Shown one piece after another: positions 37,960 to 46,991 of a DNA stretch of 64,000 nucleotides; position 1 is the stretch's first letter; the number at the start of each line of letters is the position of its first letter. The position numbers and the translations under genes are program-made. The notes under the pieces are model-generated. The model did no database searches and was not told where the DNA came from. It saw nothing but the letters and a program-made list of their open reading frames with translations. Source of the DNA: Loktanella sp. SALINAS62 (lineage in GTDB: Bacteria; Pseudomonadota; Alphaproteobacteria; Rhodobacterales; Rhodobacteraceae); the NCBI RefSeq assembly GCF_018263905.1, contig NZ_JAAFZU010000055.1, positions 323,673-387,672 on the forward strand, in the 5' to 3' direction.

Positions 37960-38717
37960 TGCAGCCTCATCGGGATACCGGCAGCGGCCATGTGATCCTT
38001 GGCCTGCTGAATGGTATAGGTGCCAAAATGAAAGATCGACGCGGCCAGCACGGCGCTGGCACCGCCGTCGGTCACGCCTTCGACCAGATGATCCAGCGTG
38101 CCCGCCCCGCCACTGGCGATGACCGGGATGTCGACCGCATCGGAAACCGCCCGCGTCAGTGGCAGGTTGTAACCCGTCTGCACCCCGTCATTGTCCATCG
38201 CCGTCAGCAGGATTTCCCCCGCACCCTTTTGGGCCACCGTCCGGGCAAATTCGACAGCATCGATGCCCGTGGGTCGCCTGCCGCCATGGGTAAAGATTTC
38301 CCAACGGCCGGGTGCCACGGTTTTGGCGTCGATGGCGACCACGATGCATTGGCTGCCAAACCGCAACGCGGCTTCGGTGACGACATCCGGATTGGCGACT
38401 GCGGCAGAATTGAAACTGACCTTGTCCGCACCCGCCAGAAGCAGATTGCGCACGTCATGGTGCGTCCGCACGCCACCACCGATGGTCAACGGCATGAAAC
38501 ACGCCTCTGCGGTGCGCGTCGCCAAGTCGAACATGGTGCCGCGGTTTTCTTCGGTCGCCATGATGTCAAGAAAGCAAAGCTCGTCCGCGCCAGCCGCATT
38601 ATAGGCGATGGCCGCGTCCACGGGGTCGCCCGCATCGCGCAGATCGACGAAATTCACGCCCTTGACCACCCGGCCATTGGCGACGTCCAGACAGGGGATG
38701 ATACGGGTTTTCAGCAT
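37956..38717 (-). CDS. hisF: Imidazole glycerol phosphate synthase cyclase subunit HisF
   Basis: TIM-barrel cyclase that uses ammonia from HisH and PRFAR to give IGP and AICAR. The 253-residue protein has [29 protein letters not shown] (catalytic Asp11), [31 protein letters not shown], and [18 protein letters not shown] (catalytic Asp near 130). [18 protein letters not shown] binds phosphate. It is coupled to hisE. Between it and hisA lies a plus-strand gene, so hisF needs its own promoter or read-through. Confidence 0.97.
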   Translation of the reverse strand: MLKTRIIPCLDVANGRVVKGVNFVDLRDAGDPVDAAIAYNAAGADELCFLDIMATEENRGTMFDLATRTAEACFMPLTIGGGVRTHHDVRNLLLAGADKVSFNSAAVANPDVVTEAALRFGSQCIVVAIDAKTVAPGRWEIFTHGGRRPTGIDAVEFARTVAQKGAGEILLTAMDNDGVQTGYNLPLTRAVSDAVDIPVIASGGAGTLDHLVEGVTDGGASAVLAASIFHFGTYTIQQAKDHMAAAGIPMRLQ

Positions 38718-38807
38718 GGATGCGTCATATCGCGCAGTCCGGCAAAGGGGAACCCCAGACGGTGCAACCGGGTTTCCCGGTCAGACCCATCAGAAAGGAA
38801 TCGTTCA

Positions 38808-39242
38808 ATGCTTCGCGCCACTGCCCTGATACTGGCCCTTGCCAGCCCCGCCGCCGCAGAAATCCGCACCGTGCAGTCACTGAAATCCGTGCCCGACACG
38901 ATGGACGCACTGGAAGCCGCCGTCGAAGAGGCGGGTGCAACCGTCTTTGCCCGCGTGGACCACACCGCCGGGGCCGAAGCGGTCGATATGGATCTGTCGC
39001 CGTCGCAGTTGCTGATCTTTGGCAATCCGCGTCTGGGAACCCCCGCCATGCAGGCCGATATCCAGACCGGGCTGGTGCTGCCACTGCGGGTGCTGGTTTA
39101 CGAAGGCGATCAGGGCGACGTGCAGGTCGCATACGAACGTGTCAGCGATATGTTCGACGGATTCGGCGTCGATGTGACAGCAGATTACGTCGCGCAGATG
39201 GAAAGTGCACTGCGCATGCTGGCGGACCGCGCCGTCGAATGA
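38808..39242 (+). CDS. DUF302 domain periplasmic protein
   Basis: A 144-residue protein with a signal peptide (MLRATALILALASPAAAE). The DUF302 domain follows: LKSVPDTMDALEAAVEEAGATVFARVDHTAGAEAVDMDLSPSQLLIFGNPRLGTP in sequence, then LPLRVLVYEG and VQVAYERVS. The fold resembles heme/ligand-binding or stress proteins, but no activity is established. The ATG at 38808 follows AGAAAGGAA. It lies between hisA and hisF on the opposite strand. Confidence 0.9.
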   Translation: MLRATALILALASPAAAEIRTVQSLKSVPDTMDALEAAVEEAGATVFARVDHTAGAEAVDMDLSPSQLLIFGNPRLGTPAMQADIQTGLVLPLRVLVYEGDQGDVQVAYERVSDMFDGFGVDVTADYVAQMESALRMLADRAVE

Positions 39243-39246
39243 CGAC

Positions 39247-39966
39247 CTATTTGCGCAGGGCGGCCAGCGCTTCTGCCAGATCAAGCGCACCATCGTAGAG
39301 TGCGCGGCCCGAAATCGCACCGGCAATGACACCGGTGTCGCGCAGGGCCGTCAAATCGGCCAATGACGACACGCCACCCGATGCGATCACCGGAATATCG
39401 ACGGCACGTGCCAGATCGGCGGTGGCGTCGATGTTCGGACCTTTCATCGCACCATCGCGCAGGATATCGGTGTAGATGATCGCGGCGATTCCGGCGTCTT
39501 CGAACGACCGTGCCAGATCCGTCACCATGACGTCGGTTTCTTCGGCCCAACCGCGTGTGGCAACGCGCCCGTTGCGCGCATCCAGACCGACGGCCACCTG
39601 ACCGGGGAACGCCTTGGCCGCTTGTCGCACCAGATCGGGGTTTTCCACAGCGACAGTACCAAGGATCACACGGGTCAGCCCGCGATCCAGCCAGCGTTCG
39701 ATTGTCGCCATGTCGCGGATACCGCCACCCAGCTGGGTCGGCACCTTGCAGGCTTTCAGGATCGCCTCGACCGGGGCGGCGTTCACGGGTTCGCCCGCGA
39801 AGGCGCCGTTCAGGTCCACCAGATGCAGCCACGTACAGCCCGCCGTGACGAAGCTGCGCGCCTGTGCTGCCGGATCATCGTTGAAAACGGTCGCCTGATC
39901 CATTTCGCCATGCACAAGCCGCACGGCCTTGCCGTCTTTGAGATCGATTGCCGGATACAGGATCAT
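39247..39966 (-). CDS. hisA: Phosphoribosylformimino-AICAR-P isomerase HisA
   Basis: TIM-barrel isomerase converting ProFAR to PRFAR, which feeds HisF. The 239-residue protein starts [20 protein letters not shown] with catalytic Asp8 and has [47 protein letters not shown] carries the second Asp, and [14 protein letters not shown] binds phosphate. The ATG at 39966 follows AAAGGA; the frame is open much further, but the extra codons run into the plus-strand DUF2147 gene. It stops four bases from the DUF302 stop. Confidence 0.97.
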   Translation of the reverse strand: MILYPAIDLKDGKAVRLVHGEMDQATVFNDDPAAQARSFVTAGCTWLHLVDLNGAFAGEPVNAAPVEAILKACKVPTQLGGGIRDMATIERWLDRGLTRVILGTVAVENPDLVRQAAKAFPGQVAVGLDARNGRVATRGWAEETDVMVTDLARSFEDAGIAAIIYTDILRDGAMKGPNIDATADLARAVDIPVIASGGVSSLADLTALRDTGVIAGAISGRALYDGALDLAEALAALRK

Positions 39967-40096
39967 GCGCGGGTCCTTTTGCGTTTGCCGCGTTCTGGCG
40001 TGGTCAGCTGGAAATTGCAACCGACCCCACGTCAGGCTTGATCGGGTGCCAGCCACTGGCCCAGTGTAGATCATCACATCGGGGGAGGAGACCCAT

Positions 40097-40486
40097 ATGA
40101 AGCGCATATTCGCCGCCATCGCGGCCACCGTTATTGCGACCGCAGCCCACGCTCAGGATGCTGCGGTTGGCACATGGCAGACCGAAGTCGACGACGGCGC
40201 ATTTGCGCATGTCGATGTCTCAGCCTGCGGCACGGCCGTCTGCGGAACCATTGTGCGGACCTATCAGGCCGACGGCACGCCCTATCAGTCGGAAAACATT
40301 GGCCGTCAGATCGTCATCGGGATGGCCCCGAATGGCGACGGCACCTATGCCGGTCAGGTTTTCCGCCCATCGAATGGCAAAACCTACGTTGGCAAAATGC
40401 AAGTGCAGGGCAATGCATTGCGGTTGCAGGGTTGCGTCGCGGGCGGCCTGATCTGCGCCAGCCAGAACTGGGTGCGCGTCCAGTAA
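40097..40486 (+). CDS. DUF2147 secreted protein
   Basis: A 129-residue protein with a Sec signal peptide ending at AHA (residue 18). The DUF2147 beta-domain follows: [38 protein letters not shown] and [10 protein letters not shown], and it ends [20 protein letters not shown] with two late Cys. DUF2147 proteins are small lipocalin-like periplasmic proteins of unknown role. The gene often sits near his genes in Rhodobacteraceae by my recollection. It is divergent from hisA. Confidence 0.88.
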   Translation: MKRIFAAIAATVIATAAHAQDAAVGTWQTEVDDGAFAHVDVSACGTAVCGTIVRTYQADGTPYQSENIGRQIVIGMAPNGDGTYAGQVFRPSNGKTYVGKMQVQGNALRLQGCVAGGLICASQNWVRVQ

Positions 40487-40539
40487 CGCAGCATAGACAG
40501 AACCAGTCAGGGGCGACGCCAGTGGCAGCGCCCTTTTCT

Positions 40540-41058
40540 TCAGGTCAGTTTTGACGACACCCGGCCCGTATTGAACCCGCCCATCCGCAACTCTTCATAA
40601 AGCCGCTGATACTCAATCTTCGGGCAGCGGTTCTGAACGACCGTCACGCCCCTTGCGCGCGCAAGATCGGCAGCCGCAGCGTGCTGAACACCCAATTGCA
40701 TCCAGATCACCGAAAGATCGGGCCAGCGGGCCAATGCCTCATCCACCAAATCGGGCACGGCTTCGGATTTGCGAAAGATGTCGGCCATGTCCACTTCGTC
40801 CGGAATATCGGCAAGCGCCCCATATACCGTTTCGCCAAACAGCGTTTGCCCGGTCAGACCAGGGTTGACCGGGATGATCCGGTAGCCACGCAATTGCAGG
40901 TAGCGTGCAACGAAATAGCTGGGCCGCACCGGGTTTGCAGACAGGCCCACCACTGCGATGGTTTTCACCGACGCAAACAATGCCCGCAGTTCTGTATCTG
41001 ACAAGTTATCCAAAGATCTGCCGCCAATTTGTGTCACCGGCATGAATATAGACCGCAT
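40540..41058 (-). CDS. CoA-binding domain protein (YccU-like)
   Basis: A 172-residue Rossmann-fold protein of the CoA_binding_2 family: TIAVVGLSANPVRPSYFVARYLQLRGYRIIPVNPGL near residue 35, VDMADIFRKSEAVPDLVDEAL, and VIWMQLGVQHAAAADLARARGVTVVQNRCPKIEY. Relatives bind CoA, but the process is unknown. The first residues are uncertain: ATG codons at 41058 and 41043 are both possible, and the frame is open to 41109. No strong ribosome site separates them. Confidence 0.85.
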   Translation of the reverse strand: MRSIFMPVTQIGGRSLDNLSDTELRALFASVKTIAVVGLSANPVRPSYFVARYLQLRGYRIIPVNPGLTGQTLFGETVYGALADIPDEVDMADIFRKSEAVPDLVDEALARWPDLSVIWMQLGVQHAAAADLARARGVTVVQNRCPKIEYQRLYEELRMGGFNTGRVSSKLT

Positions 41059-41195
41059 GATCCAGTCGCCAGCGATTTCTGTCTCACAAGTTGACGCGGC
41101 TGCAATCACATTTTGCGCCCGGGGTCACGTCACGCGTATCGTTGTTCTGTTCCAGTACACATGCCGCCCCCATCGCGCACAGCCAACGGGGTATT

Positions 41196-41501
41196 TTAGT
41201 CAAAGATATCTTCGACGACGTCCCACAGGTCTTCGATCAGGGATCGCATGGCGCGCTTGCGGCTTTTCTTGCGTCTCGTTTTCTGGGGGCGATTTGGAAA
41301 ATCCGCGCGCAGGGTGCGGGCCGGGCGGGCGGGTGTCGCGGCACGCGCAGACGCACCGCTGGCACGGACGGGCATGATCTTTAGATCATGCAAGGGTGCG
41401 CCGCATTGCGCACAAGACAGCTCGTGCCGTTGATCGCCGCGCAGCACCAGCGCCGCCCGCGTGCCGCAATAACAGCATGTCGCAACCTTTGTCGCCGTCA
41501 T
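41196..41501 (-). CDS. Zinc-ribbon protein of unknown function
   Basis: A 101-residue protein with an N-terminal zinc ribbon (C9-x2-C12 and C30-x2-C33), then HDLKIMPVRA. A strongly basic Arg/Lys/Ala linker (residues 50-87, RPQKTRRKKSRKR) precedes an acidic helix at the end (SLIEDLWDVVEDIFD). The basic stretch suggests nucleic acid or ribosome contact. Its ATG overlaps the rlmB stop by four bases, and a link to rRNA processing is inferred from that coupling only. Confidence 0.85.
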   Translation of the reverse strand: MTATKVATCCYCGTRAALVLRGDQRHELSCAQCGAPLHDLKIMPVRASGASARAATPARPARTLRADFPNRPQKTRRKKSRKRAMRSLIEDLWDVVEDIFD

Positions 41502-42274
41502 CCGCGCGCCGCATACAACGCGACAGCAGCCGCATTCGACACGTTCAGCGATCCGAATGCACCCGCCGCGTCCAACCGGACCAACGCATCACAGGTTTCA
41601 CGGCTTTTTTCGCGCAGCCCCGGCCCTTCGGCGCCCAGCACCAATGCGGTCGGACGATCGCGGTAGCCGTCGATGGCCGCTTCGATCGTGGTGTCCGCCT
41701 CTCCGTCCAGACCCAGTACGCGGTATCCCATGTCCTGCAATTGCGTCATCGCGTCGGCCAGATTGCGGACCCGCAGATAAGGCTGACGTTCCAGCGCACC
41801 GGATGCCGTTTTGGCCAAGGCACCGGTTTCAGGGGCCGCGTGACGTTGCACGGCCACCACGGCGCGTGCGCCGAATACCTCTGCTGACCGCAGGATCGCG
41901 CCGACGTTATGCGGATCGGTCACACGGTCCAGCAGGATGATCCGTGCGGGTTCCGGCCCTTCGCCGAGCGCGATGTCCTGCAGCGATCCCCAGTCCAGCG
42001 GCTTGACCTCTAGCGCGGCGCCCTGATGGACCGACCCTTGGTCGATGGGGGCCGCGAATTTGCGCGGGTCGCTGATTTCAGGCGTCATGCCGGCTTCTGT
42101 GACCGCATCCTGCAATTTGGCCAGCGCGTTCTGTGTCACCACCAACCGCAGCCGTTCGCGGCGCGGGTTCAGCAGCGCATCGCGCACCGCATGCAGCCCG
42201 AACAGCCACACGGTTTCCGCCGCAGCTGCGCGTTTGCCTTGTTCTTTCGCGATGACCCACTTGGGTTTTTGCAT
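41498..42274 (-). CDS. rlmB: 23S rRNA 2'-O-ribose methyltransferase RlmB (TrmH family)
   Basis: SpoU/TrmH-class knotted methyltransferase expected to methylate a guanosine in the 23S peptidyltransferase loop. The 258-residue protein has an N-terminal substrate-binding L30e-like domain with WLFGLHAVRDALLNPRRERLRLVV. SPOUT motifs follow: LLDRVTDPHNVGAILRSAEVFGA (motif 1, Asn-Arg), TALVLGAEGPGLREKSRETCD (motif 2) and GAFGSLNVSNAAAVALYAAR (motif 3). The assignment to RlmB rather than another SpoU member rests on length and the N-terminal domain. Confidence 0.93.
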   Translation of the reverse strand: MQKPKWVIAKEQGKRAAAAETVWLFGLHAVRDALLNPRRERLRLVVTQNALAKLQDAVTEAGMTPEISDPRKFAAPIDQGSVHQGAALEVKPLDWGSLQDIALGEGPEPARIILLDRVTDPHNVGAILRSAEVFGARAVVAVQRHAAPETGALAKTASGALERQPYLRVRNLADAMTQLQDMGYRVLGLDGEADTTIEAAIDGYRDRPTALVLGAEGPGLREKSRETCDALVRLDAAGAFGSLNVSNAAAVALYAARG

Positions 42275-42397
42275 GACGTTTGTCCCTGATCGTGTCTTTA
42301 TCCTACTTGGCTGCTAACGCCGCGCGGAACAAGCCCACGTAAACTGCAGATTTTCGTGTTGACGCCCCAAAACGCTGCGGCTATTCCCGCCGCCAGT

Positions 42398-42481
42398 GGG
42401 CGACAGGCCGCAAGGTGTGGCAGGGGACTGTAACTCCCTCGCGGAGACGCACGCCTGGTTCGATTCCAGGGTCGCCCACCA
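42398..42481 (+). tRNA. tRNA-Tyr (anticodon GTA)
   Basis: 84 bases with encoded CCA. Acceptor GGGCGAC/GTCGCCC, anticodon stem-loop GGGA-CTGTAAC-TCCC with anticodon GTA. It has a long type-II variable arm (GCGGAGACGC) as expected for tRNA-Tyr, and T-arm CCTGG-TTCGATT-CCAGG. Confidence 0.97.
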
Positions 42482-42511
42482 CTAATCCAGCATCTCTGTC
42501 ATGGCATAAAA

Positions 42512-42531
42512 CCCAGCCTCTGGGTGCTGGG
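42512..42531 (+). terminator. Weak hairpin downstream of tRNA-Tyr
   Basis: CCCAGC / GCTGGG with an eight-base loop, 31 bases past the tRNA. No proper U-tract follows, so this is only a candidate. The rest of the 222-base gap up to 42703 shows nothing else. Confidence 0.35.
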
Positions 42532-42703
42532 CGCAGTTTGGCAATGGCCATGCGCCCGGTGCGTTGGATTGTGTCGATTTGCAGCATGACACCGCATAAT
42601 GGCTCGAATCACGCAATATTTATGCCGTTTTTCGGCTTTAGCCCATTGGGAACGTCGGTCCGCGATCAAAAGCGGTTCACCCGGCGCCCTTTTGGAATGA
42701 CCA

Positions 42704-43633
42704 ATGCACAGACTTGCCGACCACGCCGATTACCGGATTACATATCATCCTGCCCCACAGCCGACCGAAAAGCTGCTGGTGACGTTTGGCGGGCAGCCAT
42801 CCGATATCGCTGACAGTGGGTTCGGGACAGATTTTGCCCAAAAAAACGGATGGGATCATGTTTTTGTCGCGCAGCGGCGCGGCACCCAGTTCCAAGGTTT
42901 GCACGCCGCCGTTTTTCGGGCCGCACTGTCGCCACTGTGCACACCGGGGCGCGATGTCATCTGTTACGGGTCCAGCCTCGGCGGTTATGCCGCCCTGTAT
43001 TACGGCGGTCAGATCGATGCGCGAATCATCGCCGCAGCCCCCATGCTACCCGCCTGGGATGGACTGGCACTGCCCGCTTACAAAGATGTGCGCGTCCTGC
43101 ACCGCCATTTGAAGCGCAGCCGCAAATCAAGGCATGCGCCGTTCGTTATCTACGATCCCGTACAGACACGTGATGTCAAATTCCTGAACCAAACCGTGCG
43201 TCCGGCTTACCGCAACGTGCGTGAACTGGCCCTGCCATTTACCGGGCATACGGTGCTGGTGGCGCTTTCGAAAATGCGGTTGGTCAAGACATTGATCTCC
43301 GGCCTGATAGAGGATGACCGCATTCCGCAGTTCAAGCTTGCCCGCAACGGCAATGCGGCGTTTCACCGTGAACGCGGCAAGGCGCTGGCGTTCAGTCATC
43401 CCGATTTCGCACGGCGCGAATATGAACGCGCGCTGGAATTGCAACCAGCCAAAGCCACGTTGAACAATCTGTTCAGCCTGCTGATCCGAATCGGCGATGG
43501 TCCAGCGCTTCAGGACCTGCTGGATCGTTGCGCGCGCGATCCCGATCCGAAAATAAAGATCATGCAATCCCTGCACGACCGCGCCATTGAACGGGGGCTG
43601 ATCCCATCGCCCTACTATGCGCTCAGCGCCTGA
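42704..43633 (+). CDS. Alpha/beta-hydrolase-like protein of unknown function
   Basis: A 309-residue protein. The first half looks like an alpha/beta hydrolase: KLLVTFGGQPSDIADSGFGTDF, WDHVFVAQRRGTQFQ, and a nucleophile elbow YGSSLGGYAALYYGG with Ser91 in G-S-S-L-G. A following RIIAAAPMLPA strand fits the fold. The second half (residues 230-305) is helical and TPR-like (FARREYERALELQPAKATLNNLFSLL). Similar proteins in Rhodobacteraceae occur near polysaccharide genes by my recollection, but no neighbour here supports that. No signal peptide. The last 19 bases overlap the histidine-kinase gene tail to tail. Confidence 0.82.
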   Translation: MHRLADHADYRITYHPAPQPTEKLLVTFGGQPSDIADSGFGTDFAQKNGWDHVFVAQRRGTQFQGLHAAVFRAALSPLCTPGRDVICYGSSLGGYAALYYGGQIDARIIAAAPMLPAWDGLALPAYKDVRVLHRHLKRSRKSRHAPFVIYDPVQTRDVKFLNQTVRPAYRNVRELALPFTGHTVLVALSKMRLVKTLISGLIEDDRIPQFKLARNGNAAFHRERGKALAFSHPDFARREYERALELQPAKATLNNLFSLLIRIGDGPALQDLLDRCARDPDPKIKIMQSLHDRAIERGLIPSPYYALSA

Positions 43634-44967
43634 AAAGAGATGCTGACGCAAAGACCGGGATCGTTATCCGACAGAGTAATTCCGGCATCGTGCAGGTTGG
43701 CGATGACCGACACAAGGCTGAGCCCCAATCCGCTGCCGGGCGTGTTACGGCTGCGGTCCAGCCGATACAATCGTTGCATCACCTTGTCCCTTTCCGACGC
43801 GGGGATGCCGGGACCGTTGTCACTGACATGCAAAATCGCACGATCAGGCAGCCGTTCCAGCCGAAGCGCGATATCGCTGCCATGGGGCGTATGCCGCAGG
43901 GCGTTTTCGATCAGATTGGCCAGAATTTGGCCGATCAGGTCGGCATCACCATGCACCATCATGGGCCGTTCCGGAACATCTGTGCGTAACTGACGCCCGG
44001 ATTCCTGCGCCGCCGGTTCATAAAGTTCAGCAAAGGTATCGACCAAGGCTGCCAGATCAACGGGCTGAAACCGGCTTTTGGGTGTACCGGCTTCGATTTG
44101 GGCGATCTGCAGCAGTGCGCGGAACACGGACACCACGCCCGCGATATCGGCGCGCGCCTGATCGACCAGTGCCTGCGCGTCCGGGTCCAGATCGGTCCGG
44201 CCCAGTTCATCCAACCGCACCGATATGCGCTGGATTGGCGTTTTCAGGTCATGCGCCACGTCCGAAGACACTTGCCGTAACGCAGCGGTCGAGTTTTCGT
44301 AGGCGGCCGCCATCCGGTCGATCCCGTTCCCGACCCTGCGCAGATCGTCGGACCACGCGGACGTCGGCCGCACCCGCGCCGACAGATCGCCAGATGTCAA
44401 AATCCCCAGCGTGCGGCGCACCGCATCCACTTGTCGGGCGGACCGGCGCGCCATTGCCAGCCCCGCGCCCAGTGCAATGATCAGCGTTGGCAGCAACGAT
44501 AACAGCGCGATGGTGCGATATACGGCCCATAGCTGGTCAATCTCGGACCGGCTGCGCGCGACAGTCAGCAAGCCGCGATGTTCGCGCGTCGCCAATGCCA
44601 GATATTCGCCGCTGATCGGGGTGCCGGTGTCTTCCAGCGTCGTCAGGACGTAGCCTTCTTGATCGCGTTCCAGCCTGCCATTGCCGAAATGCCGTCCGTT
44701 TTCGGTGACGTAGGACAGCACGACGCGGTCGGGGTCGGTCGCCTGCGCCTCTGCCGCGACAAGCGCCGCCAACGCCGCCGCAGTCGGCGCCGCCCGAAAC
44801 CCCGCCAGATCCTGACGTAGCTGCTGACGCATCTGGGTATCCAGCGCACGACTGGTCAACGTGTAGCTTGCCACCAGCGATGCCACACTGACGAGCGCAA
44901 ACAGCGCAACCAGCCCCAGCGCCAGGCGCACGGGACTGGCGCTGAACAGATGGCCGCGCCCGCTCAT
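43615..44967 (-). CDS. Sensor histidine kinase
   Basis: A 450-residue inner-membrane kinase. The first membrane helix is near residues 14-35 and a periplasmic sensor of about 110 residues follows. The second helix is near 153-172 (IALLSLLPTLIIALGAGLAMA), then a HAMP domain and a dimerisation box with phospho-acceptor His239 (DVAHDLKTPIQR). The ATPase domain has the N box (QILANLIENALRH), G1 (DNGPGIP) and G2 (GSGLGLSLV). It overlaps its response-regulator gene by four bases and follows a degP-type protease gene, suggesting envelope-stress sensing. Confidence 0.94.
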   Translation of the reverse strand: MSGRGHLFSASPVRLALGLVALFALVSVASLVASYTLTSRALDTQMRQQLRQDLAGFRAAPTAAALAALVAAEAQATDPDRVVLSYVTENGRHFGNGRLERDQEGYVLTTLEDTGTPISGEYLALATREHRGLLTVARSRSEIDQLWAVYRTIALLSLLPTLIIALGAGLAMARRSARQVDAVRRTLGILTSGDLSARVRPTSAWSDDLRRVGNGIDRMAAAYENSTAALRQVSSDVAHDLKTPIQRISVRLDELGRTDLDPDAQALVDQARADIAGVVSVFRALLQIAQIEAGTPKSRFQPVDLAALVDTFAELYEPAAQESGRQLRTDVPERPMMVHGDADLIGQILANLIENALRHTPHGSDIALRLERLPDRAILHVSDNGPGIPASERDKVMQRLYRLDRSRNTPGSGLGLSLVSVIANLHDAGITLSDNDPGLCVSISFQALSA

Positions 44968-45635
44968 GCCTCGATCCGGTAGCCTGCACCCCGGACGGTC
45001 TTGATCAGTTCGGTGTCAAAGGGTTTGTCCACTTTCGCCCGCAAGCGGCTGATGTGTGTTTCGACGACGTTTGTCTGTGGATCGAAACTGATGTCCCAGA
45101 CCGATTCCAGCAACATGGTGCGGGTTTGCACCCGACCCTTGCGGCGCAGCAGGTGTTCAAGAATGGCAAATTCACGCGGCAGCAGATCAATGCGCTGACC
45201 CGCGCGGGTCACGTCGCGGGTGACCAGATCGACCGAAAGATCGCCCGCCGTCAGCACCGTTTCCTGTGCCAGCGCGCGCGGACGACGGCCCAGCGCGCTG
45301 ATGCGCGCCGACAGTTCGCCAAAGGCAAACGGTTTCACCAGATAATCGTCTGCCCCCGCATTCAGGCCTGCGATGCGGTCGTCGACGCTACCCATCGCTG
45401 TCAGAAACAGAACCGGCGTCGCATTGCCAGCGCCGCGCAGGGTCTGCACCAATGTCAGCCCGTCGATTTCCGGCAGCATCCAGTCCACGACCAGCACGTC
45501 GTGGTTCGCACCTGTGGCCTGCACCAGCCCTGCCCGTCCATCGGTCACGTGATCGACGGTGTGCCCTTCTTCGCGCAGTCCCCGCACGATATACGCACCG
45601 GTGGTCGGATCGTCTTCGACGACCAGTATTTTCAT
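44964..45635 (-). CDS. OmpR-family response regulator
   Basis: A 223-residue two-domain regulator. The receiver domain has the acidic pair at residues 8-9, phospho-acceptor Asp51 (VVDWMLPEIDG), Thr79 and Lys101 (YLVKPFAFGEL). The C-terminal winged helix runs from LTAGDLSVDLVTRDVTRAGQRIDLLPREFAILEHLL to ISRLRAKVDKPFDTELIKTVRGAGYRIEA. The start ATG at 45635 is the standard MKILVVEDD. It lies between the protease and kinase genes, and probably autoregulates the unit. Confidence 0.95.
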   Translation of the reverse strand: MKILVVEDDPTTGAYIVRGLREEGHTVDHVTDGRAGLVQATGANHDVLVVDWMLPEIDGLTLVQTLRGAGNATPVLFLTAMGSVDDRIAGLNAGADDYLVKPFAFGELSARISALGRRPRALAQETVLTAGDLSVDLVTRDVTRAGQRIDLLPREFAILEHLLRRKGRVQTRTMLLESVWDISFDPQTNVVETHISRLRAKVDKPFDTELIKTVRGAGYRIEA

Positions 45636-45816
45636 GTCGGACCCTGTCTGCATCTGCGTCACCCTGCAACATGGGGGTCTTGCCCGTGATTCCAAGAAAA
45701 TGGGCCTTGGCCTCTGAAAAGAGTGTGCCAAGGCCCAGAATGACCCGCGTCAACAGTGCATCCGGATGCGGGTCACGTGGCGCGGCCAACGTCAGTGTCA
45801 GCCGCGCGTTGCGCGA

Positions 45817-46905
45817 TCAGGTCGACCGGTCAGCCAGATTGCCGACGGTAACCTTGATCGTTTCTTCGGACCCACGGCGCAGGACCACGGCATCGACCGT
45901 CGTATCGGGTTCGACATCGGCCACCACACGGGTCAGGTCGCCCACATCCGCGATGTCCTTATCGGCAAAGCTGATGATGATGTCACCTTCCTGCAGGTCA
46001 GCATCGGCGGCGGGGCTGCCATCGGACACCATTTCCACCACAGCGCCCGTCGGTTTGTCATAGCCCAGCACATTGGCGATTTCATCGCTCATCGGTTTGA
46101 TCTGGACGCCCAGCCAACCGCGCGCGATGGTACCGTCGTCCATCAAATCAGCGACCACGTCCTGCGCCAGATCGGACGGCACGGCAAAACCGATGCCGAC
46201 ACTGCCGCCGCCGGGGCTGAAGATCATGGTGTTCACACCAATCACATCGCCATCCGCGTTAAACAGCGGCCCGCCGGAATTGCCCCGGTTGATCGCCGCG
46301 TCGGTCTGGATATAGTCGTCATAGGGACCGGACTGGATGTCGCGCGACACGGCCGACACGATGCCGGATGTCACGGTGCCGCCCAGACCAAAGGGATTGC
46401 CGATGGCCAGTGCCTCGTCACCGGGGCGCACATCCGCACTGATCCCCCAGGATACTGTCGTCAGGTCGTCTGCTTCGATATCCAGCACGGCAAGGTCGGT
46501 CAGCGGATCGGTTCCGATGACTTCGGCCTCGTATTCCGTGCCGTCAGCCAGTTTGACCGTGACGGTATCGGCGTTTTCAACGACGTGGTTATTGGTCACG
46601 ATCATCCCGTCTTCGGACAGGATGAAGCCGGACCCCAGACCCTGAACGGGACGGCCCTGATCAGGGAACATCGGGCCAAAGCGGCGTTCCAGTTCTTCGC
46701 GCGGGAAACCTTCGGGCAGGCTGTCCTCGATCGAGGTGTCGCCAGATTTTCCGGTGACTTCGATAAAGACCACGGCGGGGTTCAGGCGTTCGACCAGATC
46801 GCCGTATCCCCCAGCGGGAACAGCAAAAGCGGTGGCGGGCAGCAGGGCCAGTGCGGTGGTGCCTGCCAATGTGGCAGTCATCGTGCGGCGGATTGCAGTA
46901 GACAT
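45817..46905 (-). CDS. DegP/HtrA-type periplasmic serine protease, single PDZ
   Basis: A 362-residue protease with a signal peptide ending at ATAFA (residue 28). The trypsin-like triad is His107 (VTNNHVV), Asp137 (DPLTDLAV) and Ser210 (NRGNSGGP). One PDZ domain follows (residues 263-355, RGWLGVQIKPMSDEIANVLG). DegP and DegQ have two PDZ domains and about 450 residues, so this is a shorter, DegS-like form without a membrane anchor. The two-component genes follow after 181 bases on the same strand, suggesting joint control in envelope protein quality. Confidence 0.94.
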   Translation of the reverse strand: MSTAIRRTMTATLAGTTALALLPATAFAVPAGGYGDLVERLNPAVVFIEVTGKSGDTSIEDSLPEGFPREELERRFGPMFPDQGRPVQGLGSGFILSEDGMIVTNNHVVENADTVTVKLADGTEYEAEVIGTDPLTDLAVLDIEADDLTTVSWGISADVRPGDEALAIGNPFGLGGTVTSGIVSAVSRDIQSGPYDDYIQTDAAINRGNSGGPLFNADGDVIGVNTMIFSPGGGSVGIGFAVPSDLAQDVVADLMDDGTIARGWLGVQIKPMSDEIANVLGYDKPTGAVVEMVSDGSPAADADLQEGDIIISFADKDIADVGDLTRVVADVEPDTTVDAVVLRRGSEETIKVTVGNLADRST

Positions 46906-46991
46906 AAGGTGTGCTCCATCCTCGGTGTTGTTACGAGGCTGTATTTGTCACCGCTGTCTGTCAGCCACCTGTCGTCGTCTATACAAATTTG

